Shown: positions 1 through 6,789 of the stretch, piece after piece
Layout of the letters: each line of letters begins with the position of its first letter
Numbering within the stretch: the first letter of the stretch is position 1
DNA from: an uncultured Marmoricola sp.
Lineage (GTDB): Bacteria > Actinomycetota > Actinomycetes > Propionibacteriales > Nocardioidaceae
Direction of reading: 5' to 3'
DNA length: 11,192 nucleotides
NCBI GenBank assembly: GCA_937868455.1
Contig: CALMMO010000323.1
Location: 1 to 11,192 of the forward strand
Made by a program: the position numbers and the translations under genes
The notes under the pieces: model-generated
Told to the model about the DNA's origin: nothing
Seen by the model: only the letters and a program-made list of their open reading frames with translations
The model's database searches: none

Positions 1-964
1 ACCACACCAGCGGCCCGATGGTGTCGAGGTAGGCCTGACCCAATTCGGCATCTCCAGCCACAGGCCTGGCCTTGAGTAGCGCTTGGAACTCCCAGGTCTT
101 GGCCCAGCGGCCGTAGTAGCCACGGTGGCTGGCAAGGGTGCGCACGAGCGGGCCCTGACGCCCTTCGGGCCGCAGGTTCGCATCCACCGGCCAGATGGTG
201 CCCTCGGCGGTGTGATCGCCACAGATGACCATCAACATCGAGGCCAGTTGGGAGGCCACCCGCAGCGCGGACGCCTCCTGCGCGCCTTCGGCTGGCTCGG
301 CCACGAAAATGACGTCGACATCGCTGACGTAGTTGAGTTCGTGCCCGCCACATTTACCCATGGCGATCACGGCCAGCCGACACGTTTCGGCGTTCGGCAC
401 GTGCTGTTTGGCCAGTTCGAGCGCTGCCTCAAGCGTGCCGCCAGCAAGGTCGCTCAATTCCGCGGCCACGTCATCAACCCCGACGTGGTGGGCCAAGTCT
501 CGGCTCATCAGCCGCAGCATCAGCCGGTAGTACTCCACCCGTAGCGCATCAGCCCCAGCCGAGCGCTCACGGCCGGCGACGGCCGCCAGCAAACTCGCTC
601 GCACCGCAAAGGCAGCCGGCCGAGTGGAGCCCAGGTCTGGGTCAGTGAGTTCGTGCCACTGCTCGGGGTGCCGGTGCAGGTGGGTGCCTAAGGCTTGGCT
701 AGCGCCCAGCACCATAAGCAGTCGCATGGCGAAGCCCTCGTCATCAACCAACGCGGCCAGAAGGTCAGCTCGATCTTCGGCTAGGTCTATGAGCGTCACC
801 AGCGAGGCCAGGGCCAGATCTGGGTCAGCCGTGCTGGCCAGCATCGCCATCAGCGGCGAAGCCGCCTCGCCCAGCTGGGCCAGGTGCACGCGGGCACGCT
901 CAGGGTCGCTGAATCCCACTCGAAACAGCGTCGACCGGCCTGATTCGCGATTCACGACACCCAC
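1..964 (-). CDS. glnE: Glutamine synthetase adenylyltransferase GlnE, N-terminal part (cut by window edge)
   Basis: GlnE adds AMP to, and removes it from, a tyrosine of type I-beta glutamine synthetase, tuning glutamine synthesis to nitrogen supply in the cytoplasm. About 321 N-terminal residues are visible on the reverse strand with no stop, and the rest lies left of the window. Seen directly: an alpha-helical N-terminus, then the nucleotidyltransferase core MGKCGGHELNYVSDVDVIF, with the metal-binding pair Asp215 and Asp217, then DANLRPEGRQGPLV and a YYGRWAKTWEFQALLKAR block, all typical of the first catalytic domain of GlnE. In the E. coli enzyme that domain does the deadenylylation. The start is GTG at 964, or GTG at 955. 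Neither has a Shine-Dalgarno sequence, and 964 lies 3 nt after the glnA stop in the same frame, so translational coupling to glnA is likely. The GlnA encoded next door lacks the target tyrosine (see glnA), so the substrate is probably another synthetase outside the window. Confidence 0.95.
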   Translation of the reverse strand, partial: MGVVNRESGRSTLFRVGFSDPERARVHLAQLGEAASPLMAMLASTADPDLALASLVTLIDLAEDRADLLAALVDDEGFAMRLLMVLGASQALGTHLHRHPEQWHELTDPDLGSTRPAAFAVRASLLAAVAGRERSAGADALRVEYYRLMLRLMSRDLAHHVGVDDVAAELSDLAGGTLEAALELAKQHVPNAETCRLAVIAMGKCGGHELNYVSDVDVIFVAEPAEGAQEASALRVASQLASMLMVICGDHTAEGTIWPVDANLRPEGRQGPLVRTLASHRGYYGRWAKTWEFQALLKARPVAGDAELGQAYLDTIGPLVW

Positions 965-967
965 TCG

Positions 968-2305
968 TTAAACGACAGGCAGCATCTTGTCGCGTTCGAA
1001 GGCCGACACCTGGGCGCGGTACTCCTCCCATTCGACACGCTTGTTCTTCAAGAAGTACTCAAAGACGTGCTCACCGAGGGTTTCGGCGAGCAGTTCGCTC
1101 TCCTCGGCGATGCTGATGGCGTCGTACAAACTCTTGGGGAGTTGCTTCAGCCCGAGCGCTTTGCGTTCGCGCTCGGTGAGTTCCCAGACGTTGTCTTCGG
1201 CCTCACGTGGCAGTTCGTAGCCATGCTCCAGGCCCTTCATTCCCGCAGCCAAGATCACGGCGAAGGCGAGGTAGGGGTTGCACGCTGGGTCGAGCGTGCG
1301 CAACTCAATGCGCGTTGCCTGGCCTTTGTTGGGCTTATACATCGGCACCCGCACCATGGCTGAGCGGTTGTTGTGCCCCCAGCAGATGTACGTCGGTGCT
1401 TCGTCGCCGCCAATGAGCCGCTTATAGGAGTTGACCCACTGGTTGGTGATGACGCTGATCTCGGCAGCGTGATGCAAGATGCCAGCGATGAACGAGCGAC
1501 CGGTCTTGCTCAATTGGTATTCAGCGCCGGCCTCAAAGAAGGCATTGCGATCACCCTCAAAGAGGCTCAGGTGGGTGTGCATGCCCGAGCCCGGGTGTTG
1601 GGTGAATGGCTTGGGCATGAAACTGGCCCACACGCCTTGGCTCAGCGCGACCTCACGCACGACGGTGCGGAAGGTCATGATGTTGTCGGCTGTGCTCAAT
1701 GCATCTGCGTAGCGCAGGTCGATTTCTTGTTGACCTGGCCCGCCCTCGTGGTGACTGAACTCCACCGAGATGCCCATCGCTTCAAGCATGGTGATCGCTT
1801 CGCGACGGAAGTCTGATCCAGCGCTGGTTGCGGTGTGATCGAAGAAGCCGCTGCGATCCACCGGCTCAGGTTCGGCACCAGCGTCGGGCACACCCTTGAA
1901 CAGATAGAACTCGATCTCGGGGTGGGTGTAGAAGGTGAACCCCTTCTCAGCGGCCCTGTCGAGTGCGCGTTTGAGGACAAACCGTGGATCGGCGTACGAC
2001 GGCGACCCGTCGGGCATGGTGATGTCGCAGAACATGCGAGCCGTCGAGGGGCCTTCGCCGCGCCACGGCAGGATCTGGAACGTGACCGGGTCAGGGCGGG
2101 CCAGCATGTCGGCCTCGGTCACGCGCGCGAAGCCTTGAATGGCTGACCCGTCAAAGCCGATGCCTTCAGAGAAGGCCCCCTCCAACTCTGCGGGTGCGAC
2201 GGCTACGGACTTCAAAAAGCCGAGCACATCGGTGAACCACAACCTGACAAATCGAACGTCGCGCTCTTCGAGAGCCCGAAGTACATAGTCTTCTTGCTTG
2301 CCCAT
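968..2305 (-). CDS. glnA: Type I glutamine synthetase, GlnA2-like
   Basis: This enzyme makes glutamine from glutamate, ammonia and ATP, and is expected to form a cytoplasmic dodecamer. At 445 residues it is as long as mycobacterial GlnA2, shorter than the usual GSI-beta. Visible motifs: beta-grasp N-domain with GIGFDGSAIQGF (48-59), metal-binding HPEIEF (128-133), EGGPGQQEID (187-196), ammonia/ATP loop KPFTQHPGSGMHTHLSLF (232-249), NRSAMVRVP (313-321) and RIELRTLDPACNPYLA (332-347). Where GSI-beta carries the adenylylated tyrosine (NLYDLP) this protein has NVWELT (372-377), a tryptophan, so it should not be controlled by adenylylation. Members of the GlnA2 group vary in true substrate; some actinobacterial GlnA-like enzymes act on polyamines, though the close match to GlnA2 favours glutamine synthesis. 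The ATG at 2305 has no Shine-Dalgarno sequence. It may be leaderless from a CATAGT element 6 nt upstream, with a GlnR-like half site further up. glnE follows after 3 nt. Confidence 0.95.
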   Translation of the reverse strand: MGKQEDYVLRALEERDVRFVRLWFTDVLGFLKSVAVAPAELEGAFSEGIGFDGSAIQGFARVTEADMLARPDPVTFQILPWRGEGPSTARMFCDITMPDGSPSYADPRFVLKRALDRAAEKGFTFYTHPEIEFYLFKGVPDAGAEPEPVDRSGFFDHTATSAGSDFRREAITMLEAMGISVEFSHHEGGPGQQEIDLRYADALSTADNIMTFRTVVREVALSQGVWASFMPKPFTQHPGSGMHTHLSLFEGDRNAFFEAGAEYQLSKTGRSFIAGILHHAAEISVITNQWVNSYKRLIGGDEAPTYICWGHNNRSAMVRVPMYKPNKGQATRIELRTLDPACNPYLAFAVILAAGMKGLEHGYELPREAEDNVWELTERERKALGLKQLPKSLYDAISIAEESELLAETLGEHVFEYFLKNKRVEWEEYRAQVSAFERDKMLPVV

Positions 2306-2311
2306 GTGCCC

Positions 2312-2317
2312 ACTATG
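2312..2317 (-). promoter_or_regulatory. Candidate glnA -10 element, leaderless start
   Basis: On the reverse strand CATAGT lies 6 nt before the glnA ATG. It fits the nAnnnT part of the actinobacterial -10 pattern but lacks the first T. No Shine-Dalgarno sequence precedes the ATG, which makes a leaderless mRNA plausible. No convincing -35 is seen. It is weaker than the four exact TAnnnT elements elsewhere in the window. Confidence 0.35.
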
Positions 2318-2327
2318 GCAGCGAAGT

Positions 2328-2343
2328 GTTTCCAGTTTGTTGC
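2328..2343 (-). promoter_or_regulatory. Possible GlnR half-operator upstream of glnA
   Basis: The reverse strand reads GCAAC, 6 nt (AAACTG), GAAAC. The published GlnR box of actinobacteria is built from GTnAC-n6-GAAAC units, so this is one unit with a single mismatch (C for T). It sits 23-38 nt before the glnA start, where a -35 would be. A second unit in phase is not present. Found by looking for it, so treat as a candidate only. Confidence 0.3.
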
Positions 2344-2373
2344 AGCCAAGAGGTTTTCCGAATCCAGGGTGGG

Positions 2374-2775
2374 CTAAGGCGTGATCTCGTCGTCGCGCCA
2401 GGTCAGGGAGACGATGCGCCAGCCCTCGTCACCCTCCACCAGGCTGAACGCCTTCTGCCCCCCACCCGTGTGGAGTTGGCCGGCTTGGGTCCATGACTTG
2501 GAATATCTCGACCAGCGCAGTGCCAGGTTGCCGTTCACCGTGGTTGAGCAGTCCTCTTCCCACTCACTGAAGCCCCCCAGCGAGGTGCCAGCCAGCAAGG
2601 TACGCCGGGGCTCGACGAACTCCGCAACGCTCCACTGCTCGGTCCCTCGCACCACGACCGCCTTAGGGACAAAGAGTCCATATAGCGCATCGATGCGCTC
2701 GTCGAGGCCTGGTCCGCTTGAGAACGCGGCAAAGAACTGCTTGATGAGAGCGTTGATCGCGACCTCAGCCTGCAT
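2374..2775 (-). CDS. NTF2-like (SnoaL/DUF4440-type) small protein
   Basis: A 133-residue protein of unknown function with the layout of the NTF2-like cone fold. It has N-terminal helices (INALIKQFFAAFSSG, and ALYGLFVPKAVVV in the DUF4440 style), then beta-strand-rich segments with alternating hydrophobic residues, ending in GWRIVSLTWRDDE, a typical last strand. There is no signal peptide or membrane segment, so it is probably cytoplasmic. The family includes small enzymes and ligand-binding proteins, and I see no residue set that picks one out. The ATG at 2775 begins 12 nt after the nadE stop with no independent promoter visible, so the gene is probably co-transcribed with nadE. Its stop is 68 nt before glnA. 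The family call rests on fold pattern rather than a strong motif. Confidence 0.75.
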   Translation of the reverse strand: MQAEVAINALIKQFFAAFSSGPGLDERIDALYGLFVPKAVVVRGTEQWSVAEFVEPRRTLLAGTSLGGFSEWEEDCSTTVNGNLALRWSRYSKSWTQAGQLHTGGGQKAFSLVEGDEGWRIVSLTWRDDEITP

Positions 2776-2787
2776 CAGGGTGCCGAC

Positions 2788-4824
2788 TCACTCTTGGGGC
2801 ACTCGGGCCAAGTCAGCAAGCCACGCGTTGGCATTGCCATCTGAGGGCGCTCGCCAATCCCCTCGCGGCGACAACGCCCCGCCAGCAACGACCTTGGGAC
2901 CGTTGGGCATCGCCGAGCGCTTGAACTGAGCAAACCCAAAGAACCGCTTGATGAAGACCTCAAGCCACTTACGAATGGTTGGCAAGTCGTAGGCGACGTG
3001 GTTCTTCTCAGCAAACCCTGGTGGCCAGTCACCCGCCTGGGCATCTGACCAGGCGTGCATCGCTAAGAAGGCGATCTTGCTGGGTCGCGTGCCGTAGCGA
3101 AGCGTGTGGAACAGGTTGAAATCGGCCAGGTTGTAGGGGCCGATTGAGTCTTCGGTGGCCTGTGGCTTTTTGCCCGCCTCAACCGGAATGAGTTCGGGGG
3201 TGATCTCTTGATCCAAGATTTCGGCCAACACCGCATCGACCTCAGCGGAATCAAACTGATTGGAGGAGATAACCCAGCGAATCAGGTGCTGGATCAACGT
3301 CTTGGGCACACCGGAGTTGACGTTGTAGTGGGCCATTTGGTCGCCCACGCCGTAGGTGCACCAACCCAGAGCCAGTTCTGACATGTCACCGGTGCCCAAG
3401 ACGATCCCGCCGCGGTGGTTAGCGAGTCGGAACAGGTAGTCAGTGCGCAGGCCGGCTTGGACGTTCTCGAAGGTGATGTCATAGACCGCTTCGCCGTCGG
3501 CGTAGGGGTGACCCATGTCATCGAGCATTTGGCGAGCCGCAGCGGTGATGTCGAGGGTCTCAAAGGTGACTCCGAGAGATTCCGCAAGCCGAGTCGCGCG
3601 ATCTCTGGTCTGCTCCCCGGTGGCAAATCCAGGCATTGTGAACGCGTGGATGTCGGTGCGCGGGCGCCCCATGCGATCCATCGCCTTGGCGGCCACGATG
3701 AGCGCGTGGGTGGAGTCCAATCCTCCCGAGACACCGATCATGATCTTGGGCTGCCCAATCGCTTTGAGTCGTTGCTCGAGCCCGCTGACTTGGATGTTGT
3801 AAGCCTCATAGCAATCAAGCGCGAGCCGTTCGGCATCGTCGGGGACGAACGGGAACCGATCAACCTTGCGAAGCAACCCGATGTCACCAACCGGAGGGCT
3901 GAGCTCGAACTCAATGGTGGTCAGGGCGCTGAGTTCGGCCTCTGCGTTGTCATCGAACGAACCCTGACGAAGTCGGTCTTGCACGATGCGATCGAGGTCC
4001 ACATCGACGACCGTGCGTCGGGCGCCATCTGGGAACCGCTCTGTTTCACCGAGCAGATCGCCCAGTTCATAGATCATGGTTTGGCCATCCCATGACAAAT
4101 CGTTGGTTGACTCGCCCTGTCCGGCCGCGGCGTACACATAGGCGGCGTTGCAGCGCGCGCTGGCCGAGCGCACCAGCATCCGGCGGTCTTCGGCGCGTGA
4201 GACGGTGATGGGCGAGCCCGACAAGTTAACCAAGACGGTGGCCCCACCCAGGGCGGCACGCGCGCTAGGCGGCACCGGCACCCACATGTCTTCACAGATC
4301 TCCACGAAGATCTTCAGGCCCGGCACGTCGTAGGCCGAGAAACACAGGTCAGTGCCAAACGGAGCAGTCTCACCAAGGATGTCGATGTCATCACTGAGCA
4401 CGTTGACTCCGCTGGCGAACCATCGCTTTTCGTAGAACTCGCGGTAGTTCGGCAGATAGGTCTTGGGTACGACGCCAAGCACGTCACCTTGATGGATCAC
4501 CACAGCGCAGTTGTAGAGACGATTGCCCTTCAGCAACGGCGCGCCGACAACCAGCACCGACCCCACTGCCTTGGAAGCCGCGATGACCTCACCCAGAGCC
4601 TCGAGCACCTGATCAAGCAGAGGCTGCTGCATGACCAAGTCGTCGATGGCATAGCCGCTCAGACACAACTCGGGAAAGACTGCGAGCGCGACGCCTTCGG
4701 AGTGACACTCGCGGGCTTGGGCGATCACGGCCTTCGCATTGGTCGCCGGGTCGGCAATCGCCACCGGGATCGTGCAGGCAGCCACACGGGCAAAGCCCTG
4801 GTCATAGATGTTGGCGAAGTCCAC
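2788..4824 (-). CDS. nadE: Glutamine-dependent NAD(+) synthetase
   Basis: NadE performs the last step of NAD synthesis, amidating deamido-NAD with ammonia released from glutamine at the cost of ATP. Using GTG at 4824 the protein has 678 residues, nearly identical to the 679 of M. tuberculosis NadE. The N-terminal glutaminase (nitrilase fold, about 1-290) shows the Glu-Lys-Cys triad: Glu52 in FPELCLSGY, Lys121 in VPKTYLPNY, Cys177 in VEICEDMW. The C-terminal synthetase (about 330-678) has the ATP-pyrophosphatase P-loop SGGLDS at 366-371 and [14 protein letters not shown] longer reading from 4893 would run 59 nt into the LysR gene and adds residues absent from the family. GTG 4824 has no Shine-Dalgarno sequence but lies exactly 7 nt after a TAGACT -10 element, which supports a leaderless mRNA and this start. 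The NTF2-like gene and glnA follow on the same strand. Confidence 0.96.
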   Translation of the reverse strand: MDFANIYDQGFARVAACTIPVAIADPATNAKAVIAQARECHSEGVALAVFPELCLSGYAIDDLVMQQPLLDQVLEALGEVIAASKAVGSVLVVGAPLLKGNRLYNCAVVIHQGDVLGVVPKTYLPNYREFYEKRWFASGVNVLSDDIDILGETAPFGTDLCFSAYDVPGLKIFVEICEDMWVPVPPSARAALGGATVLVNLSGSPITVSRAEDRRMLVRSASARCNAAYVYAAAGQGESTNDLSWDGQTMIYELGDLLGETERFPDGARRTVVDVDLDRIVQDRLRQGSFDDNAEAELSALTTIEFELSPPVGDIGLLRKVDRFPFVPDDAERLALDCYEAYNIQVSGLEQRLKAIGQPKIMIGVSGGLDSTHALIVAAKAMDRMGRPRTDIHAFTMPGFATGEQTRDRATRLAESLGVTFETLDITAAARQMLDDMGHPYADGEAVYDITFENVQAGLRTDYLFRLANHRGGIVLGTGDMSELALGWCTYGVGDQMAHYNVNSGVPKTLIQHLIRWVISSNQFDSAEVDAVLAEILDQEITPELIPVEAGKKPQATEDSIGPYNLADFNLFHTLRYGTRPSKIAFLAMHAWSDAQAGDWPPGFAEKNHVAYDLPTIRKWLEVFIKRFFGFAQFKRSAMPNGPKVVAGGALSPRGDWRAPSDGNANAWLADLARVPQE

Positions 4825-4831
4825 GAAGGTG

Positions 4832-4837
4832 AGTCTA
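4832..4837 (-). promoter_or_regulatory. nadE -10 element (TAGACT) containing the LysR stop codon
   Basis: The reverse strand reads TAGACT, then 7 nt (CACCTTC), then the nadE GTG. The TAG at 4837-4835 is also the stop codon of the LysR gene. The TAnnnT match and spacing fit a leaderless actinobacterial promoter. No clear -35 hexamer is seen 16-19 nt upstream. CTAGACTCACCT here is repeated exactly at the rnpB promoter. Confidence 0.6.
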
Positions 4838-5749
4838 GGTCTCTGGGTGGCTTGCGTGAGTGAGATCTGCCCCAACGTGCGAGAGCACCTCAAGCACCCG
4901 TCGTACTGCGACGCGCTCGGCGCGGTCAGGCAACGACATCCCCACTACCCATCGGGTGGCTGCGACACCCCGCAACGGGCGCAAGTGGAGTCGATCGGCG
5001 CTCAGCGTCGAGAACCTCGGCAACACAGCTATCCCGATCCCGGCACTCACCAGCGATTCGACAAGTCGGTTGTCTCGCACCTGCTGGCGCACCCGCGCCG
5101 GGTGCCCACTGACTTGTTCGATCGCTTGCCGCAGAGTGGCAAAGGGGTAGCCATCAGGCGGGCAGACCCACGATTCACCGACGAGATCGTGCGGAGTCAC
5201 CCACTCATGCGATGCCAGGCGATGCCCCATCGGCAGTGCGATGTCGAGGGGCTCGCGGGCCAACGTGCGGCAGCGCAGCGCTTCGGCCCCTGTGGGGATC
5301 TCTCCCAGCATCGAGTGCCCAATCACGATGTCGCAGTCGTGAGCCAGATGAGCAAAGTCAGACTCAGGCACGTCCATGTCTTCGACAATGACCTCGATCG
5401 AGTCGTCCTCAAGCATCGTGAGCGCCCCAGGCATGAGTGCGGCCGCAGCGCTGGGCAAGGTCACGATCTTCACCGCTCCACTTGGGCGTTGGAGAAACTC
5501 ATCAAGACTCGCCTGGGCGCGTGCCAGCGAAGCCGCAACATCGCCAGCGCATTGAGCCAGGAGTTCACCAGCAGGTGTCAGGCGCAGTCCGCGGCCCTCG
5601 GGCTCAACCAGTTTGATTTTGAGGTCGCGCTGCGCGGTGCGAAGTTGCTGCGAAACCGCTGAGGGGGTGCGCTGCGACGCAGTTGCCACTGCTTGCACGC
5701 TGCCTCGATCGCGCAAGTCGCGTAAGAGAGCCAAGTGTCGGGCATCCAT
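4835..5749 (-). CDS. LysR-family transcriptional regulator
   Basis: A 304-residue LysR-type regulator, the usual family length. The N-terminal winged helix-turn-helix begins MDARHLALLRDLRDRGS and its recognition helix lies in TPSAVSQQLRTAQRDL (about 28-43). GRGLRLTPAGELL closes the wing and a linker helix follows. The remainder (about 85-300) is the effector-binding domain, whose ligand cannot be read from the sequence. The chosen start is ATG 5749. A GTG at 5758 would add three residues, but ATG 5749 is preceded by TAAGGT exactly 7 nt upstream (leaderless reading) and equally by AAGGTG at 6 nt (Shine-Dalgarno reading). The gene is divergent from the eamA-like exporter, with an inverted repeat between them, the classic layout in which a LysR protein controls its neighbour and itself. 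The TAG stop lies 10 nt before nadE and forms part of the nadE -10. Control of nadE cannot be excluded. Confidence 0.92.
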   Translation of the reverse strand: MDARHLALLRDLRDRGSVQAVATASQRTPSAVSQQLRTAQRDLKIKLVEPEGRGLRLTPAGELLAQCAGDVAASLARAQASLDEFLQRPSGAVKIVTLPSAAAALMPGALTMLEDDSIEVIVEDMDVPESDFAHLAHDCDIVIGHSMLGEIPTGAEALRCRTLAREPLDIALPMGHRLASHEWVTPHDLVGESWVCPPDGYPFATLRQAIEQVSGHPARVRQQVRDNRLVESLVSAGIGIAVLPRFSTLSADRLHLRPLRGVAATRWVVGMSLPDRAERVAVRRVLEVLSHVGADLTHASHPET

Positions 5750-5798
5750 GAAGGTCACCTTAACTAATGGCGTAGTTTATTTCGCTAGACCTTCATGG
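5746..5798. promoter_or_regulatory. Divergent LysR/eamA control region with 11-bp inverted repeat
   Basis: CCATGAAGGTC (5746-5756) is repeated inverted and without mismatch as GACCTTCATGG (5788-5798), with 31 bp between. The arm centres are 42 bp apart, about four helical turns, which would put both arms on one face of DNA. Inside lies a second short inverted repeat, AACTA (5762-5766) and TAGTT (5773-5777), in an AT-rich stretch unlike its surroundings. LysR regulators usually bind such paired sites, so this is a likely operator region. The left arm covers the LysR start codon. Confidence 0.6.
5757..5762 (-). promoter_or_regulatory. Candidate LysR-gene -10 element (TAAGGT)
   Basis: On the reverse strand TAAGGT stands exactly 7 nt (GACCTTC) before ATG 5749, the same spacing as at nadE, map and the 59-aa gene. 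The overlapping AAGGTG could instead serve as a Shine-Dalgarno sequence. The sequence alone does not decide between them, but both favour ATG 5749 over GTG 5758. Confidence 0.45.
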
Positions 5799-5820
5799 CG
5801 ATCCACCTCATGCTGACCAG

Positions 5821-6687
5821 GTGCCCGTTCGCCACCAACTTGTTGCCGCCTTCGTCGCCGTGGTGTGGGGTATCAACTTCATCGCAGTTCACGCCTCGCT
5901 TGAGCACTACCCGCCGCTCTTGCTCCTGGCGTTGCGCTGGCTCATCTTGGCCGTGCCGACGTTGATCTTCGTGCCGCGCCCCAAGGTCGCACTGCGCTAC
6001 TTGCTCATTTACGCACTCACCTTGGGCACGATGGAGTTCGTCTTGTTGTACTGGGCGATGGCCATCGGGATGCCAGCAGGCCTGGCTTCCCTAGTGCTGC
6101 AAAGTTCGGCACCGTTGACCGTGATCTTGGGGGCCATCTTCATGCGCGAACGCCTCTCTGGTGTGGGAGTGCTCGGTGTGGTCATCTCAGCCCTGGGCCT
6201 GACGGTCGTGGGACTAGATCGCGGACTCAGCGCCAGCCTGTGGCCCTTCGTGCTCACCGTGCTAGGTGGCCTGGGATGGGCCTTAGGCAACCTCGCCGCC
6301 CGCGCTGCACGCCCCGACAACGCCTTTCACTTCACCATGTGGATGACGACGATCCCCCCGCTTCCGCTACTGGCAATGTCGTGGGTCTACGAAGGCCCAG
6401 ATCGCATCAGCCAAGCACTCTCCACCGCGCCTTCAGCGCTCAGCGCCAACCTCGGCTTGCTGTTCACCTCGTTGATCAGCAGCCTCTTCGCGACCACATT
6501 GTGGTCGTGGCTGATGGCGCGTCACCCCGCCTCCGTTGTGGCCCCGTGGTCAATGGCAGTGCCCGTTGTGGGGTTGGCAACCGCCTGGTTGATCCTCGAC
6601 GAATCCGTGTCGTGGCTGGCTGCAGCAGGCTGTGCCCTCGTGATCGTTGGAGTGCTCAGCACGTCTGTGCGCCGTCGTACGACGTGA
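5821..6687 (+). CDS. eamA: EamA-type drug/metabolite transporter
   Basis: An inner-membrane transporter of 288 residues with about ten predicted membrane helices (roughly 7-25, 31-52, 57-80, 84-106, 112-131, 137-160, 171-190, 208-229, 237-258, 264-281). They form two EamA repeats, with a basic C-terminus (RRRTT). Stretches such as VVWGINF, FVPRPKV, GMPAGLASLVLQ and PVVGLATAWLILDE closely resemble E. coli EamA (YdeD), an exporter of cysteine-pathway metabolites. The true substrate is not established here, and amino-acid or drug efflux are both possible. The GTG start at 5821 is the only in-frame start before the first helix, because a stop lies at 5773. It has no Shine-Dalgarno sequence, which is a weakness. 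An out-of-frame ATG at 5795 lies in the right arm of the inverted repeat. The divergent LysR regulator is the likely controller. Confidence 0.9.
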   Translation: MPVRHQLVAAFVAVVWGINFIAVHASLEHYPPLLLLALRWLILAVPTLIFVPRPKVALRYLLIYALTLGTMEFVLLYWAMAIGMPAGLASLVLQSSAPLTVILGAIFMRERLSGVGVLGVVISALGLTVVGLDRGLSASLWPFVLTVLGGLGWALGNLAARAARPDNAFHFTMWMTTIPPLPLLAMSWVYEGPDRISQALSTAPSALSANLGLLFTSLISSLFATTLWSWLMARHPASVVAPWSMAVPVVGLATAWLILDESVSWLAAAGCALVIVGVLSTSVRRRTT

Positions 6688-6722
6688 GCAGCGACACAGC
6701 GCATCTGGAACACCTGCCCCGC

Positions 6723-6783
6723 TACCGTTAGTTCACCTGATGCACCTGGGACCGCACTCGGCGGCCTGGAGTCGACAAAGGAG
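6723..6783 (+). promoter_or_regulatory. panB leader: possible -10 and strong ribosome-binding site
   Basis: The 102 bp between eamA and panB contain TACCGT (6723-6728), a TAnnnT match that could be a -10 giving a leader of about 55 nt, but no good -35. Immediately before panB, AAGGAG (6778-6783) lies 6 nt from the ATG and is a textbook Shine-Dalgarno sequence. No riboswitch-like structure is apparent. Confidence 0.4.
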
Positions 6784-6789
6784 CCACAC

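Noticed and set aside
83..544. 153-residue forward open frame
   Set aside because: It is a shadow of glnE, whose reverse-strand frame carries the SDVDVIF and LRPEGRQGP motifs.
3415..4095. 226-residue forward open frame
   Set aside because: It is opposite nadE, which has all its catalytic residues in place.
4825..4893. Longer nadE start at 4893
   Set aside because: It would overlap the LysR gene by 59 nt and add residues absent from the family. GTG 4824 gives the expected length and catalytic numbering.
6673..6684. 12-bp palindrome CGTCGTACGACG at the end of eamA
   Set aside because: It has no loop and lies in arginine codons of the C-terminus, so it is a poor terminator. No partner site was found, and chance is an adequate explanation.
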